From NCBI GenBank assembly GCA_937873315.1, contig CALMQX010000034.1:186001-250000 (forward strand): a DNA stretch of 64,000 bases, in the 5' to 3' direction. Under the pieces are notes generated by a model. It saw only the letters and a program-made list of their open reading frames with translations. It made no database searches and was not told the origin of the DNA. The stretch comes from an uncultured Nostocoides sp. (lineage in GTDB: Bacteria > Actinomycetota > Actinomycetes > Actinomycetales > Dermatophilaceae). This document shows, piece by piece, positions 44,277 to 52,084 of this stretch. Positions within the stretch are counted from its first letter, which is position 1. Each line of letters begins with the position of its first letter. A program made the translations under genes and the position numbers.

Positions 44277-45220
44277 GAGCTACGCCCGTACACCGCGGTC
44301 GGAGGCGTCGGGGCAGCACCCAGGGGGGCCGCCAGCCAGCGGGTGTAACTGGCCTTCCAGGAGCCGTCGGCCTTCATCTCGTCCAGCACGGCATTGACGG
44401 CCCGCACCACATCCACGCGATCGGCAGCAACGCCGACTCCGTAGGGCTCCTCGGTGAATGCGGCCATCTCGACGACCTGGGCGTAAGGGTCTTGGGCGGC
44501 CAGGCCTGCGAGGACGGTGTCATCGCCGGTGATGACGTCCACAGCACCCTGCTGGAGCAGGACCAGGCAACCGGTGTGCGTATCCGACGGCACGATGGTG
44601 GCCTCGGGGGCAACCTTGCGGATCTGGTCAATGCTGGAGGTGCCGCGCGGCGCGCAGACCGAGTGCCCGGCGAGATCCGCGACCCCGGTGACGTCGAGGC
44701 CACGTCGCACGAGCAACTTCTGCCCGGCCCGGAAGTATTCGCCGCTGAATGCGATCTCCGCCCAACGCGCACAGGTGATGGTCATCGTGCGGACCACGAC
44801 ATCGACCTCATGCTTCTTGAGGACCTCCAGCCGTTGGGCCGAGGTGATCACGCGCAGCTCGACCTTGGCGCCCTTACCGAGGATCCCATCGGCGATGCGC
44901 TGAACGATGTCAATGTCGAAGCCTTCGATCCGCCCGGTGAGCGGGTTGCGGGCGCCGAAAAGATAGGTGTCGGCCGAGACGCCCGCAATGAGCCGACCTC
45001 GCTGCCGAATGGCCGTGATGCCGGCACCACTGATCCCGGATACGCCGTCGGCGGGTGGGGCATAGGACTGCAACCGATTGGCACAGGTCACCGCGGGTGC
45101 AGTGGTCGTCGTCGATGAGTTGCTCGTCGAGGCCGACGGCAGCGCAGTGGGCGTGTATGCACAGCCCAGCATCGCCGCCACGGTCAGCGCGAGCACGACA
45201 CCACGCAGGGCACGCATCAC
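44273..45220 (-). CDS. glnH: GlnH-like amino-acid-sensing lipoprotein
   Basis: This is a 315-residue lipoprotein: hydrophobic signal LRGVVLALTVAAM and lipobox LGC (Cys20), a Ser/Thr linker, then an SBP-3 domain (GRLIAGVSADTYLFG, IEGFDIDIVQRIADGIL, VDVVVRTMTITCARWAEIAFS, GTSSIDQI). No transporter permease is nearby. The adjacent genes are glnX and pknG, so by analogy with mycobacteria, where GlnH binds Asp, Glu, Asn or Gln and signals through GlnX to PknG, this is a sensor rather than an uptake component. Its stop and start overlap both neighbours. Confidence 0.9.
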   Translation of the reverse strand: MMRALRGVVLALTVAAMLGCAYTPTALPSASTSNSSTTTTAPAVTCANRLQSYAPPADGVSGISGAGITAIRQRGRLIAGVSADTYLFGARNPLTGRIEGFDIDIVQRIADGILGKGAKVELRVITSAQRLEVLKKHEVDVVVRTMTITCARWAEIAFSGEYFRAGQKLLVRRGLDVTGVADLAGHSVCAPRGTSSIDQIRKVAPEATIVPSDTHTGCLVLLQQGAVDVITGDDTVLAGLAAQDPYAQVVEMAAFTEEPYGVGVAADRVDVVRAVNAVLDEMKADGSWKASYTRWLAAPLGAAPTPPTAVYGRSS

Positions 45221-46503
45221 GAGTACTCCTCCAGTCGAGCGGTGATCCCTCGCCAGGCCATAGCCGCGGCCGCCAGCGCGAGGAGGAGCGCGAGAATGCC
45301 CGTGCCGAGCAGCCAGCGGGTGCCTCCGCCGAGGCCCTCACTCACCGTGGCGGCCGCCGAGTCCACCTGGCCACGCAGGCCAGAGTCCAGTCGGGTGAAG
45401 ACGCCATTGCTGCCTTCTGCTTTTGTGGACAGGGCCACGGCCTGGTCCCAGTCACCGGACTCATCCAGGGCGATGACCTTGCCATGCACGTCCGCATAGG
45501 CGCTCCAGTCCACCGAGGCCGCGCCGCGATCGGCGACGGCCTGCACGGTGGCGGCCTGCTCCTTCCATGGCGTCTCCCACTTGCTGCCAGAGCCCCGCTC
45601 GACCAGACGCAGGCTCTCGTAGGCGCGCGCATCATTGGCCGCGCTCAACGCCGTTGAGGCATCCAGCGCTGTGGCATACGCCCCGGCCTTGAGCTCGTCA
45701 TTGGCGCTCTGCCGGGAGTACACGGCATTGGCGCTGGCAAGTCCAGCGACCGCAAGGAGGGCAACCGCGATCGCCAGCCCGACGTTGATACGCCGACGGA
45801 AGCGTTTGCCGATCCAGCGATTGGCGAGCAGGGCCAGGCCGATCGCGAGCAGTGCGGGCAGGAGCAGCAGAAGTGCCGGGATGAGGGAGAGAGCCTTATC
45901 CGAGCGCTCCTTGTTCGCCGTGATCAGCGCCTCCACCAGTGGCAGCGTCATGGACCGCAGGTTGGTGCTCGCTTGGCGCAGGTAGGCCGCGCCGACGGGC
46001 TTGCCCTGGCGATTGTTGGCGCGCGCCTGCCCCATCAGCTCGCTATAGCTGGAGACCTCTTGGCTCAGCGCGGTCAGGACCTCGGTGTCGGCGCCTTGCG
46101 CAGCCGCGGCCTCGGTGATGCCCTGCACTGCCGCGTCCAGCGCGTCGTCGTAGGCGGCCCTCTGGGCGGCCGGCTCCAGGCCGCCGATCAGGAAGGCATT
46201 GGTGGCCAGGGCGTCGGCGCGCAGGAGGTTCGCCTTGACCTCCTGGACCCGAATGAGTTGGGCGGTGTCGGCATCGGCCCGACCCGCGCGCACCACCTCG
46301 GCGGCCAGCAAACCCGCCAGCAAGGCGCCAACCAGCACGATCGCGATGGTCAGCCCCAGGCGCATCCGCGCGAGGACCGTTGGCGTCGGGGCGGCGACCG
46401 GCGAGGTCCCCGTCGACGGTGCCCCGGGCAGGCTGGCCTGCGCTGGGGCAACGGGCGCAGGGGCGGGCGCAGGGGCGGGGGCGGCAGCGCTGGCCTGGCT
46501 CAT
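45217..46503 (-). CDS. glnX: GlnX-like four-helix membrane signal transducer
   Basis: This is a 428-residue membrane protein. An Ala/Pro-repeat N-terminus (about residues 5-40) precedes four membrane helices: about 48-70 (LTIAIVLVGALLAGLL), 198-222, 236-260 (NVGLAIAVALLAVAGLA) and 395-418 near the C-terminus. Two extracytoplasmic helical domains lie between helices 1-2 and 3-4, like chemoreceptor sensor bundles. This is the architecture of GlnX, which relays GlnH ligand binding to PknG. It overlaps glnH and the AAA gene by four bases each. No catalytic motif is visible. Confidence 0.85.
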   Translation of the reverse strand: MSQASAAAPAPAPAPAPVAPAQASLPGAPSTGTSPVAAPTPTVLARMRLGLTIAIVLVGALLAGLLAAEVVRAGRADADTAQLIRVQEVKANLLRADALATNAFLIGGLEPAAQRAAYDDALDAAVQGITEAAAAQGADTEVLTALSQEVSSYSELMGQARANNRQGKPVGAAYLRQASTNLRSMTLPLVEALITANKERSDKALSLIPALLLLLPALLAIGLALLANRWIGKRFRRRINVGLAIAVALLAVAGLASANAVYSRQSANDELKAGAYATALDASTALSAANDARAYESLRLVERGSGSKWETPWKEQAATVQAVADRGAASVDWSAYADVHGKVIALDESGDWDQAVALSTKAEGSNGVFTRLDSGLRGQVDSAAATVSEGLGGGTRWLLGTGILALLLALAAAAMAWRGITARLEEYS

Positions 46504-48071
46504 GATGGGACCTCCTGGGAGGGGACCGGGTGCTCGGGAGCTGCCGGCAGTGGTGCGGTCGCCGACTCATCCGCCTGGGCAAGATCATCCGGCTCGAGGC
46601 CACGCAACTGCTCGACGCTCGGATCCTCGACGTCCTTGAGCCGCCACGCCTGGCGGCCGATCGCAGCCTCCAGCACGTTGCGCGCATACCGGCCGTTACC
46701 GAAGGCCGGTCCGCGCTCGACGCCGGCCAGCAACTCGGTGAAGCGTGCCTCGACCGCGTCGGATACGTCGTAGTCGCCGTCATTGGCGAGTCGTCGGAAG
46801 ATCGCGACCAATTCAGCGTCGGTGTAATCCGCGAACTCGATGGTGGTGCGGAATCGACTCGCCAACCCGGGGTTCTGCGCGATGAAGATCTGCATGGGGA
46901 GGGGGTACCCGGCCACGATGACCACCAGGTCGTCGCGCTTGTCCTCCATCTCCTTGACCAGGGTGTCGATGGCTTCGGTGCCGTATTGGTCTCCGGCCAG
47001 GCTGTAGGCCTCGTCGATGAAGAGCACCCCGCCCACGGCCGATGCCACGACCTCGGAGGTCTTGGCCGCGGTCTGTCCGAGGTAGCCGGCCACGAGTTCG
47101 GAGCGGTCAACCTCGACCAGTTGCCCCTTGGAGAGCAGCCCGAGGGCGCGATAGATGCCGGAAACTAGGCGAGCCACCGTGGTCTTGCCGGTGCCTGGGT
47201 TGCCCACAAAGACCAGGTGTCGGGTGATATCGGGGGTCTTCAGTCCAGCCTTGGCTCGCTTGGCCTCGATCTGGAGGACCGCCGACTGCCGGTGGATCTC
47301 GCCCTTGACGGCCTCAAGCCCGATCAGCGCGTCGAGCTCGGCGAGTAACTCCTCGAGCGACTTCTCCGGTGCCGGTGGGCTCGGTGCTGCCGGGGTCGCG
47401 GCGGCCGGTGGCGCCGCCTGCGATGCTGCTGGGCCAGCCGGTCCAGCCGGTCCAGCCGGCGTTGGCGGCACTGGCGCCTGGGCGGGCGGCATACCGCCGC
47501 CGACATCGAAGCGGCCAGGGGCCCAGTCGGGGTGGTCCGACCCGAGATCCAGGGCCGAGCCTGCGGTGGTCTCGCGCACCCTCCCGGAGACCTCACGCAG
47601 TTGCGTCATGACGTCGGTCCAGAGCTTCGAAACCACCTCGGCAGACTCCCGCAGGGGCCGCGGAGCGGGGGCCGAGAGCGCCCCAAGTTGCGCCGCCGCA
47701 GCGCTTGTCGCGTTCGCCACGACCGCCGCCGACGGCTGCCCCAAAGTGGTTGCGGCCGTGCAAATCTCACCTAGTGCCCGGGCGTATGCCGCCGCCTCCG
47801 CATGCTGCCGACGCACCAGATCTTCGGCGATCGGGGTAGCCGTCGAGCGCCAGCGGCGACCCCGGGAGGCTGCCGCCGTGAAGTCGGCCGCGCCGCGATC
47901 CCCACCGGTCTGAGCGACCCAGTCGAGAAAGGCACCGGGGGCGGACTCGGCGACGGCCGCGGCCAGCGCCTCGGCTTCCGCGCGGGCGGCTTCCTGGTCA
48001 ACCCCGGCCACCGCGGCCACATCAAGGAGCCCGGCGATGGCGGCCGCCAGGGTCGGGGTGGATGTGCTCAT
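46500..48071 (-). CDS. CbxX/CfqX-type AAA+ ATPase
   Basis: This is a 523-residue protein. Residues 1-180 are helical. A Pro/Ala/Gly linker (about 195-235, with a GPAGPAGPA repeat) leads to the AAA domain: ELDALIGLEAVKGEIHRQ, Walker A VGNPGTGKTTVARL (290-297), pore/sensor YLGQTAAKTSE, Walker B GGVLFIDEAYSL and the sensor-2 region GNGRYARNVLEAAIGRQA. This is the CbxX/CfqX branch that includes RuBisCO activase-like and type VII secretion EccA ATPases. Such ATPases remodel partner proteins, and here the partner may be TelA, the VWA protein or the kinase. The ATG at 48071 follows the small upstream gene by 4 bases. Confidence 0.9.
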   Translation of the reverse strand: MSTSTPTLAAAIAGLLDVAAVAGVDQEAARAEAEALAAAVAESAPGAFLDWVAQTGGDRGAADFTAAASRGRRWRSTATPIAEDLVRRQHAEAAAYARALGEICTAATTLGQPSAAVVANATSAAAAQLGALSAPAPRPLRESAEVVSKLWTDVMTQLREVSGRVRETTAGSALDLGSDHPDWAPGRFDVGGGMPPAQAPVPPTPAGPAGPAGPAASQAAPPAAATPAAPSPPAPEKSLEELLAELDALIGLEAVKGEIHRQSAVLQIEAKRAKAGLKTPDITRHLVFVGNPGTGKTTVARLVSGIYRALGLLSKGQLVEVDRSELVAGYLGQTAAKTSEVVASAVGGVLFIDEAYSLAGDQYGTEAIDTLVKEMEDKRDDLVVIVAGYPLPMQIFIAQNPGLASRFRTTIEFADYTDAELVAIFRRLANDGDYDVSDAVEARFTELLAGVERGPAFGNGRYARNVLEAAIGRQAWRLKDVEDPSVEQLRGLEPDDLAQADESATAPLPAAPEHPVPSQEVPS

Positions 48072-48075
48072 GCGC

Positions 48076-48642
48076 TCAGATCTCCAAGTCGAGAGTGCTT
48101 CGAGGTGCCGAGGCGTCAGACGACTGCGGAGCCTGCGAGGTTCCGGAGGTGTCCAGTTGCCCTCCCGAGGAGGCCGGCCCAAACTTCGCTTCCAGGAATC
48201 GCCCGTGCGCGATGAGCGCCTGCGCGTCCGCCCGGTTGGCGGCGTCGAGCATCTTGGTCATCGTCGAGGAGAGCAACTCCAACTGGTCAACGAGCACCAT
48301 GAGCGCCGTTCGGCCACCGTCGATGGGGCGAGTGTCCGCCCACTCCCGCGGGAGCCGCAGGTAGCCGCCGACGGCCTCGGGCAGGTAGTCGGTTGCCGTG
48401 GCGACTACGGCATACGCGTCCATCGACCCCAGGCCCAGGTGAGCCAGGCGCGGCAGGATCGCCCGGATCAGGCCGTCCACGCGGGTGACGCGAGAGCGCA
48501 CCAGCGCGGACACCTTGCCGTCGGCGAGCATGGCAGCAACCCGGTCCAGGGACGCGAGGATGTCGGCGTCGGTCGGTGCGGCGGGCACGGGTGAGGGCGC
48601 TTCGGGTTCATTCCCGCCGCGCAACCAGTCAAAGATCCCCAC
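48076..48642 (-). CDS. unknown protein between telA and the AAA ATPase
   Basis: This is a 188-residue, mostly helical soluble protein starting MGIFDWLRGGNE. A charged linker is followed by helices around DADILASLDRVAAMLADGK, VDGLIRAILPRLAHLG and ALMVLVDQLELLSSTMTKML, then a Ser/Gln-rich tail. I do not recognise the family. It occupies the place where XpaC-like or other TelA partners are often found, 14 bases after telA and 4 bases before the AAA gene. A role as a TelA or AAA adaptor is inferred only from position. Confidence 0.65.
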   Translation of the reverse strand: MGIFDWLRGGNEPEAPSPVPAAPTDADILASLDRVAAMLADGKVSALVRSRVTRVDGLIRAILPRLAHLGLGSMDAYAVVATATDYLPEAVGGYLRLPREWADTRPIDGGRTALMVLVDQLELLSSTMTKMLDAANRADAQALIAHGRFLEAKFGPASSGGQLDTSGTSQAPQSSDASAPRSTLDLEI

Positions 48643-48656
48643 CCTGCGCCGACTCC

Positions 48657-49883
48657 TTAGCTGCTGGGCGGACGGTCGCCCAGGTCGAGTTCCTGGGAAC
48701 CGCGAGCATCCTGGGCGCGAACACGGTCGAGGTAGCTGCGGGACTTCTCAACCTCGGTCTCGAGCACGCCGATGGTCTGAGCCATCGAGTCCAGCGCCTT
48801 GACCTTGAAGGTGTCGATGGAGTCCATGGTCGCGTAGATGTTCTGGAAAGCGGCCTGCAACTGCTCCATGCCGATGGTCGCCGAAGCGGCCTGCTCCTGG
48901 ATCGCCGCGGAGTTGTCCTTGAGCATCTCGCTGGTCCGCTGGATCATGCCGCTGGTGGTGGCATTGAGCGCGGTGATCTGCTCGAGCACGAGCTTCTGAT
49001 TGCCCAGCGCCTGCGCGACGATGACCGCTGTCCGCAGCGCCGACACCGTGGTCGTGGACGCGCGGTCGACCCCCTTGATCAACTCGATGTTGTTCTTGAT
49101 GATCACGTCGATCGCCAGGTAGCTCTGGATCGAGACGGCTAGCTGGGTGAGCAGGTCCTGGTGCTTCTGCCGGACGTAGAAGAGTACGTCCTGCTTCATA
49201 GCCGTGGCCTGCTCCGGGTTGCTGACCTCCATCTCGGCGATCTGGGCCGCGAGCCGGGCATCGAGTCGCTCGGCGATATAGACGTACTGGTTGAGCCGGC
49301 CCATGACCTGCCAGAGGTTCTGCTTCTCCATGGTGAGCGCGACATTGTCCCGCTGGAGCTCGTCTTGACCATTGCGCAGGCTGTGCAGAATGCCGTTGAG
49401 CTGGCTCTGCGCCGACTGGTACTTGCGGAAGTAGTCGACGACCTTGTCCCCGAAGGGCAGCCAATCGAGCCAACGCGAGCTGCCGCTGGCCTGGCTGGGA
49501 TCGAGATCCTCGACGGTGCGGCGCAGCTCGAGCAGCGTCTTGCCCACGGTGGAGCCCTGGGCGAGGCCGCCCTCCTTGAGCGCCTTGACCGGCTGCTGCA
49601 GCAAGCGGTTGCTGGTCTCGGCGGCCTTGCGGATATCGGCATCGCCCATCGTGCGCACGTTGTCGGCCTGGGCCGCGAACTCCGGGCTGCGCGGGGCGGC
49701 CGAGGTCAGCGCGGCCATGAAGCCGTCGACCTTGGCATCCAGGGCGGGCACGGCGGCGGCCTCAACCTGCGGCGCCATCTTGGGTGCGGCCGTGGTCGCG
49801 ACCGCGGCGACCGGCTCCGGAGCGCTCAGGGTGAGCGTGGACTCAGGTGGGCTGAGCGGGACCGGGGCGGAGCCGTCGCTCAC
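48657..49883 (-). CDS. TelA-family toxic anion resistance protein
   Basis: This is a 408-residue helical cytoplasmic protein of the TelA/KlaA family. Family segments include FGDKVVDYFRKYQSAQSQL, QDELQRDNVALTMEKQNLW, YVYIAERLDARLAAQIAEME and TTVSALRTAVIVAQALGNQ. Despite the name (tellurite resistance), the family's role is unclear; it is linked to envelope stress and antimicrobial tolerance. The N-terminus has a Pro/Ala-rich 60-residue extension. The GTG start overlaps the lemA stop (GTGA). The TelA-LemA pairing with AAA, VWA, FHA and PP2C genes resembles ter/tel stress modules. Confidence 0.93.
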   Translation of the reverse strand: MSDGSAPVPLSPPESTLTLSAPEPVAAVATTAAPKMAPQVEAAAVPALDAKVDGFMAALTSAAPRSPEFAAQADNVRTMGDADIRKAAETSNRLLQQPVKALKEGGLAQGSTVGKTLLELRRTVEDLDPSQASGSSRWLDWLPFGDKVVDYFRKYQSAQSQLNGILHSLRNGQDELQRDNVALTMEKQNLWQVMGRLNQYVYIAERLDARLAAQIAEMEVSNPEQATAMKQDVLFYVRQKHQDLLTQLAVSIQSYLAIDVIIKNNIELIKGVDRASTTTVSALRTAVIVAQALGNQKLVLEQITALNATTSGMIQRTSEMLKDNSAAIQEQAASATIGMEQLQAAFQNIYATMDSIDTFKVKALDSMAQTIGVLETEVEKSRSYLDRVRAQDARGSQELDLGDRPPSS

Positions 49884-50551
49884 TTGATCTCCCCTTCCGG
49901 TTGCGGGTTGTCCACGCCGGGTGCCGGCGCGGCCGGAGCGGCTGGCGCCTCCGTGCCCGTGTAGCTCTGCGGGGCGGGAATATTGTGCTCGCGCTGACCG
50001 AAGTCGACCTTGGGCGCCTCGCGGCTGGTCTCCTCGGCCTCGAAGTACTCCGCCCGGCCGATGCCGAACATGCCGGCCAGGACGTTGTTGGGGAAGGTCT
50101 CCACCTTGGTGTTCAGGTCGCGCACGGTCGCGTTGTAGTAGCGCCGGGCGCTGGCGATCCGGTCCTCGGTGTTGGTCAGCTCCTCCTGGAGGGCCGTGAA
50201 GTTCTGGTTGGCCTTGAGGTCCGGGTAGGCCTCCGCGACCGCGATGAGCCGGCCGAGCGCCTGGGTCAGCACCGTTTCCGAAGCAGCCTGGGCGGCCGGG
50301 CTCTGCCCGGGGGCCATCGCTGCGGAGCGCGCCCGCACGACATCCTCGAGCGTGCCTCGCTCGTGAGCGGCATACCCCTTGACGGTCTCAACCAGGTTGC
50401 CGATCAGATCGTGGCGCCGAGTGAGCTCGACGTCGATCTGGCGCCATGCCTCCTGGGAGAGATTGCGCTGCTTGACCAGCCCGTTGTAGATGCCGATGGC
50501 CGCCAAAGCGAGCACGACCAGCAGACCGAGGGCGATGAGGACGAAGATCAT
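49880..50551 (-). CDS. LemA family protein
   Basis: This is a 223-residue protein with one N-terminal membrane helix (MIFVLIALGLLVVLALAAIG) followed by a long helical bundle: IYNGLVKQRNLSQEAWRQID, ELTRRHDLIGNLVETVKGYA and YNATVRDLNTKVETFPNN are LemA signatures. A Pro/Ala-rich 25-residue C-terminal tail follows. LemA proteins are membrane-anchored helical proteins of unclear function, often next to TPM-domain or stress genes. The ATG at 50551 is fixed by the membrane anchor. It is the first gene of the operon, 55 bases after the pyrE stop on the same strand, so read-through from pyrE is possible. Confidence 0.92.
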   Translation of the reverse strand: MIFVLIALGLLVVLALAAIGIYNGLVKQRNLSQEAWRQIDVELTRRHDLIGNLVETVKGYAAHERGTLEDVVRARSAAMAPGQSPAAQAASETVLTQALGRLIAVAEAYPDLKANQNFTALQEELTNTEDRIASARRYYNATVRDLNTKVETFPNNVLAGMFGIGRAEYFEAEETSREAPKVDFGQREHNIPAPQSYTGTEAPAAPAAPAPGVDNPQPEGEIK

Positions 50552-50606
50552 GCGCCCGATCCTATGCCGCGAGCCCGGCAATCGGGATGGGGTCAGTGCG
50601 GCTGGA

Positions 50607-51161
50607 TCAGGCCAGCCCGAGTTCGTCGAGCCCGAAAGCGAAGCGGTACGCCAGCCCCTGCGCCGCGAACACCTCCGCGGCACCGGTCGCGCGGTCCGCA
50701 ATCGTGGCCACGGCAACGACCTCGGCGCCCGCGTCCTGGGCTGCGCGCGCGGCTTCGAGCGGGCTGGCTCCCGTGGTCGAGGTGTCCTCCACGATCAGTA
50801 CCGATCGACCCGTGATGGCGGGGCCCTCGATGCGTTGCTGCAGGCCATGCGCCTTGCCGGCCTTGCGCACGACGAAGGCGTCCAGCCGCTCTCCGGCGGA
50901 CGCCGCGGCATGCAGCATGGAGGTGGCGACCGGGTCGGCGCCCAGCGTGAGGCCGCCGACTGCGGCATACGTGAGGTCCTGCGTCAGTGCCCGCATGACC
51001 CGGCCGACCAGCGGCGCCGCCTCCCCGTCGAGCGTGATGCGGCGCAGGTCGACGTAGTAGTCGGCTTCCTTGCCCGAACTCAAGGTGACGCGTCCGTAGA
51101 CGATCGCCTTGTCCTTGATGATGGCGAGGAGGCGGGCGCGGTCAGCAGCGATGTCGGTCAC
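50607..51161 (-). CDS. pyrE: orotate phosphoribosyltransferase
   Basis: PyrE makes orotidine 5'-monophosphate from orotate and PRPP in pyrimidine synthesis. The 184-residue protein has VTLSSGKEADYYVDLRRITLD at the start, GLTLGADPVATSM, FVVRKAGKAHG (flexible catalytic loop) and the PRPP motif SVLIVEDTSTTGASPLEA. It starts at GTG 51161, divergent from xthA across only 39 bases. The pyrE-LemA-TelA adjacency may place the signalling operon under the pyrE promoter. Confidence 0.96.
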   Translation of the reverse strand: MTDIAADRARLLAIIKDKAIVYGRVTLSSGKEADYYVDLRRITLDGEAAPLVGRVMRALTQDLTYAAVGGLTLGADPVATSMLHAAASAGERLDAFVVRKAGKAHGLQQRIEGPAITGRSVLIVEDTSTTGASPLEAARAAQDAGAEVVAVATIADRATGAAEVFAAQGLAYRFAFGLDELGLA

Positions 51162-51200
51162 GAGTCACGATCGTAGGCTGCGCGCCCGTACAGTGACGAC

Positions 51201-51998
51201 GTGCGCATCGCCACGTGGAATGTGAACTCGATCAGGTCTCGGATCGACCGGCTAGAGGACTGGCTGGTTCGCACTCAGGTCGACGTCCTGGCTATCCAGG
51301 AGACCAAATGCAAGGAGGCACAGTTCCCCTACGCCCGGCTCGAGGCCCTGGGGTATGCCGTGGTGCACCACGGACTCAACCAGTGGAATGGCGTGGCGCT
51401 GCTCTCCCGGGTTGGCCTGAGCGATGTACAGGTCGGGTTCCCTGGCGCTCCGCAATGGGGCGAGCCGCCCATCGCGGAGGCCCGCGCGATCGGCGCGACC
51501 GTCGGCAGCGGCGAGCAGGCGCTGCGCGTGTGGTCTGTGTATGTCCCCAACGGCCGCCACGTCACCGATCCGCACATGGCGTACAAACTCCAGTGGCTGG
51601 CCGCACTGCGAGCGCAGGCGGTGGATTGGGCTGCCAATCACGCGCCGGTCGCCTTGTGCGGCGACTGGAATATCGCACCGCGCGATGAAGACGTCTGGTC
51701 GATGGCCTTCTATGAGGACAAGAGTCACGTCTCGCCACCGGAGCGCGCGGCATTCCAAGCCCTTATCGATGACGGCTTCGTCGATGTGGTCCGGCCGCAC
51801 GCGCCTGGGCCGGGGGTGTACACGTACTGGGATTACCGGCAGTTGCGCTTCCCGAAACGCCAGGGGATGCGAATCGACTTCATCCTCGGCTCACCGGCCC
51901 TGGCCTCGCGGGTGCTGGGGGCGGCCATCGACCGCGAAGAGCGCAAGGGCGAAGGCGCGAGCGATCACGCGCCGGTCGTTGTCCAACTCGACAACTGA
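51201..51998 (+). CDS. xthA: exodeoxyribonuclease III / AP endonuclease
   Basis: This is a 265-residue metal-dependent repair nuclease that cuts at abasic sites and removes 3' blocks. RIATWNVNSIRSRIDRLEDWL opens the fold. VLAIQETKCKEAQFP supplies the metal Glu, SVYVPNGRHVTDPH the catalytic Tyr region, CGDWNIAPRDEDVW the Asp-Asn pair, and GEGASDHAPVVVQL the catalytic Asp-His. Its GTG start is divergent from pyrE. A long palindrome follows 24 bases after the stop. Confidence 0.96.
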   Translation: MRIATWNVNSIRSRIDRLEDWLVRTQVDVLAIQETKCKEAQFPYARLEALGYAVVHHGLNQWNGVALLSRVGLSDVQVGFPGAPQWGEPPIAEARAIGATVGSGEQALRVWSVYVPNGRHVTDPHMAYKLQWLAALRAQAVDWAANHAPVALCGDWNIAPRDEDVWSMAFYEDKSHVSPPERAAFQALIDDGFVDVVRPHAPGPGVYTYWDYRQLRFPKRQGMRIDFILGSPALASRVLGAAIDREERKGEGASDHAPVVVQLDN

Positions 51999-52022
51999 TC
52001 CCCGCGCCAGCTATCCCCCCTC

Positions 52023-52084
52023 GTCGAGAGTAGAGAACACTCCGCAAGGGAGAGCTCCCATACGGAGTGTTCTCTACTCTCGAC
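52023..52084. terminator. 62-bp palindrome between convergent xthA and MFS genes
   Basis: Perfect 22-bp arms (52023-52044, starting GTCGAGAGTAG, and 52063-52084) enclose an inner GGGA/TCCC stem. The right arm covers the stop codon and last codons of the MFS gene. Position between convergent genes fits a bidirectional terminator, but arm length and perfection exceed what termination needs, as with the palindromes at 5.0 and 28.5 kb. Confidence 0.7.

Noticed and set aside
47430..47462. Tandem GGTCCAGCC repeat in the AAA gene
   Set aside because: Encodes a GPAGPAGPA linker; ordinary low-complexity linker, not a CRISPR or VNTR of note.
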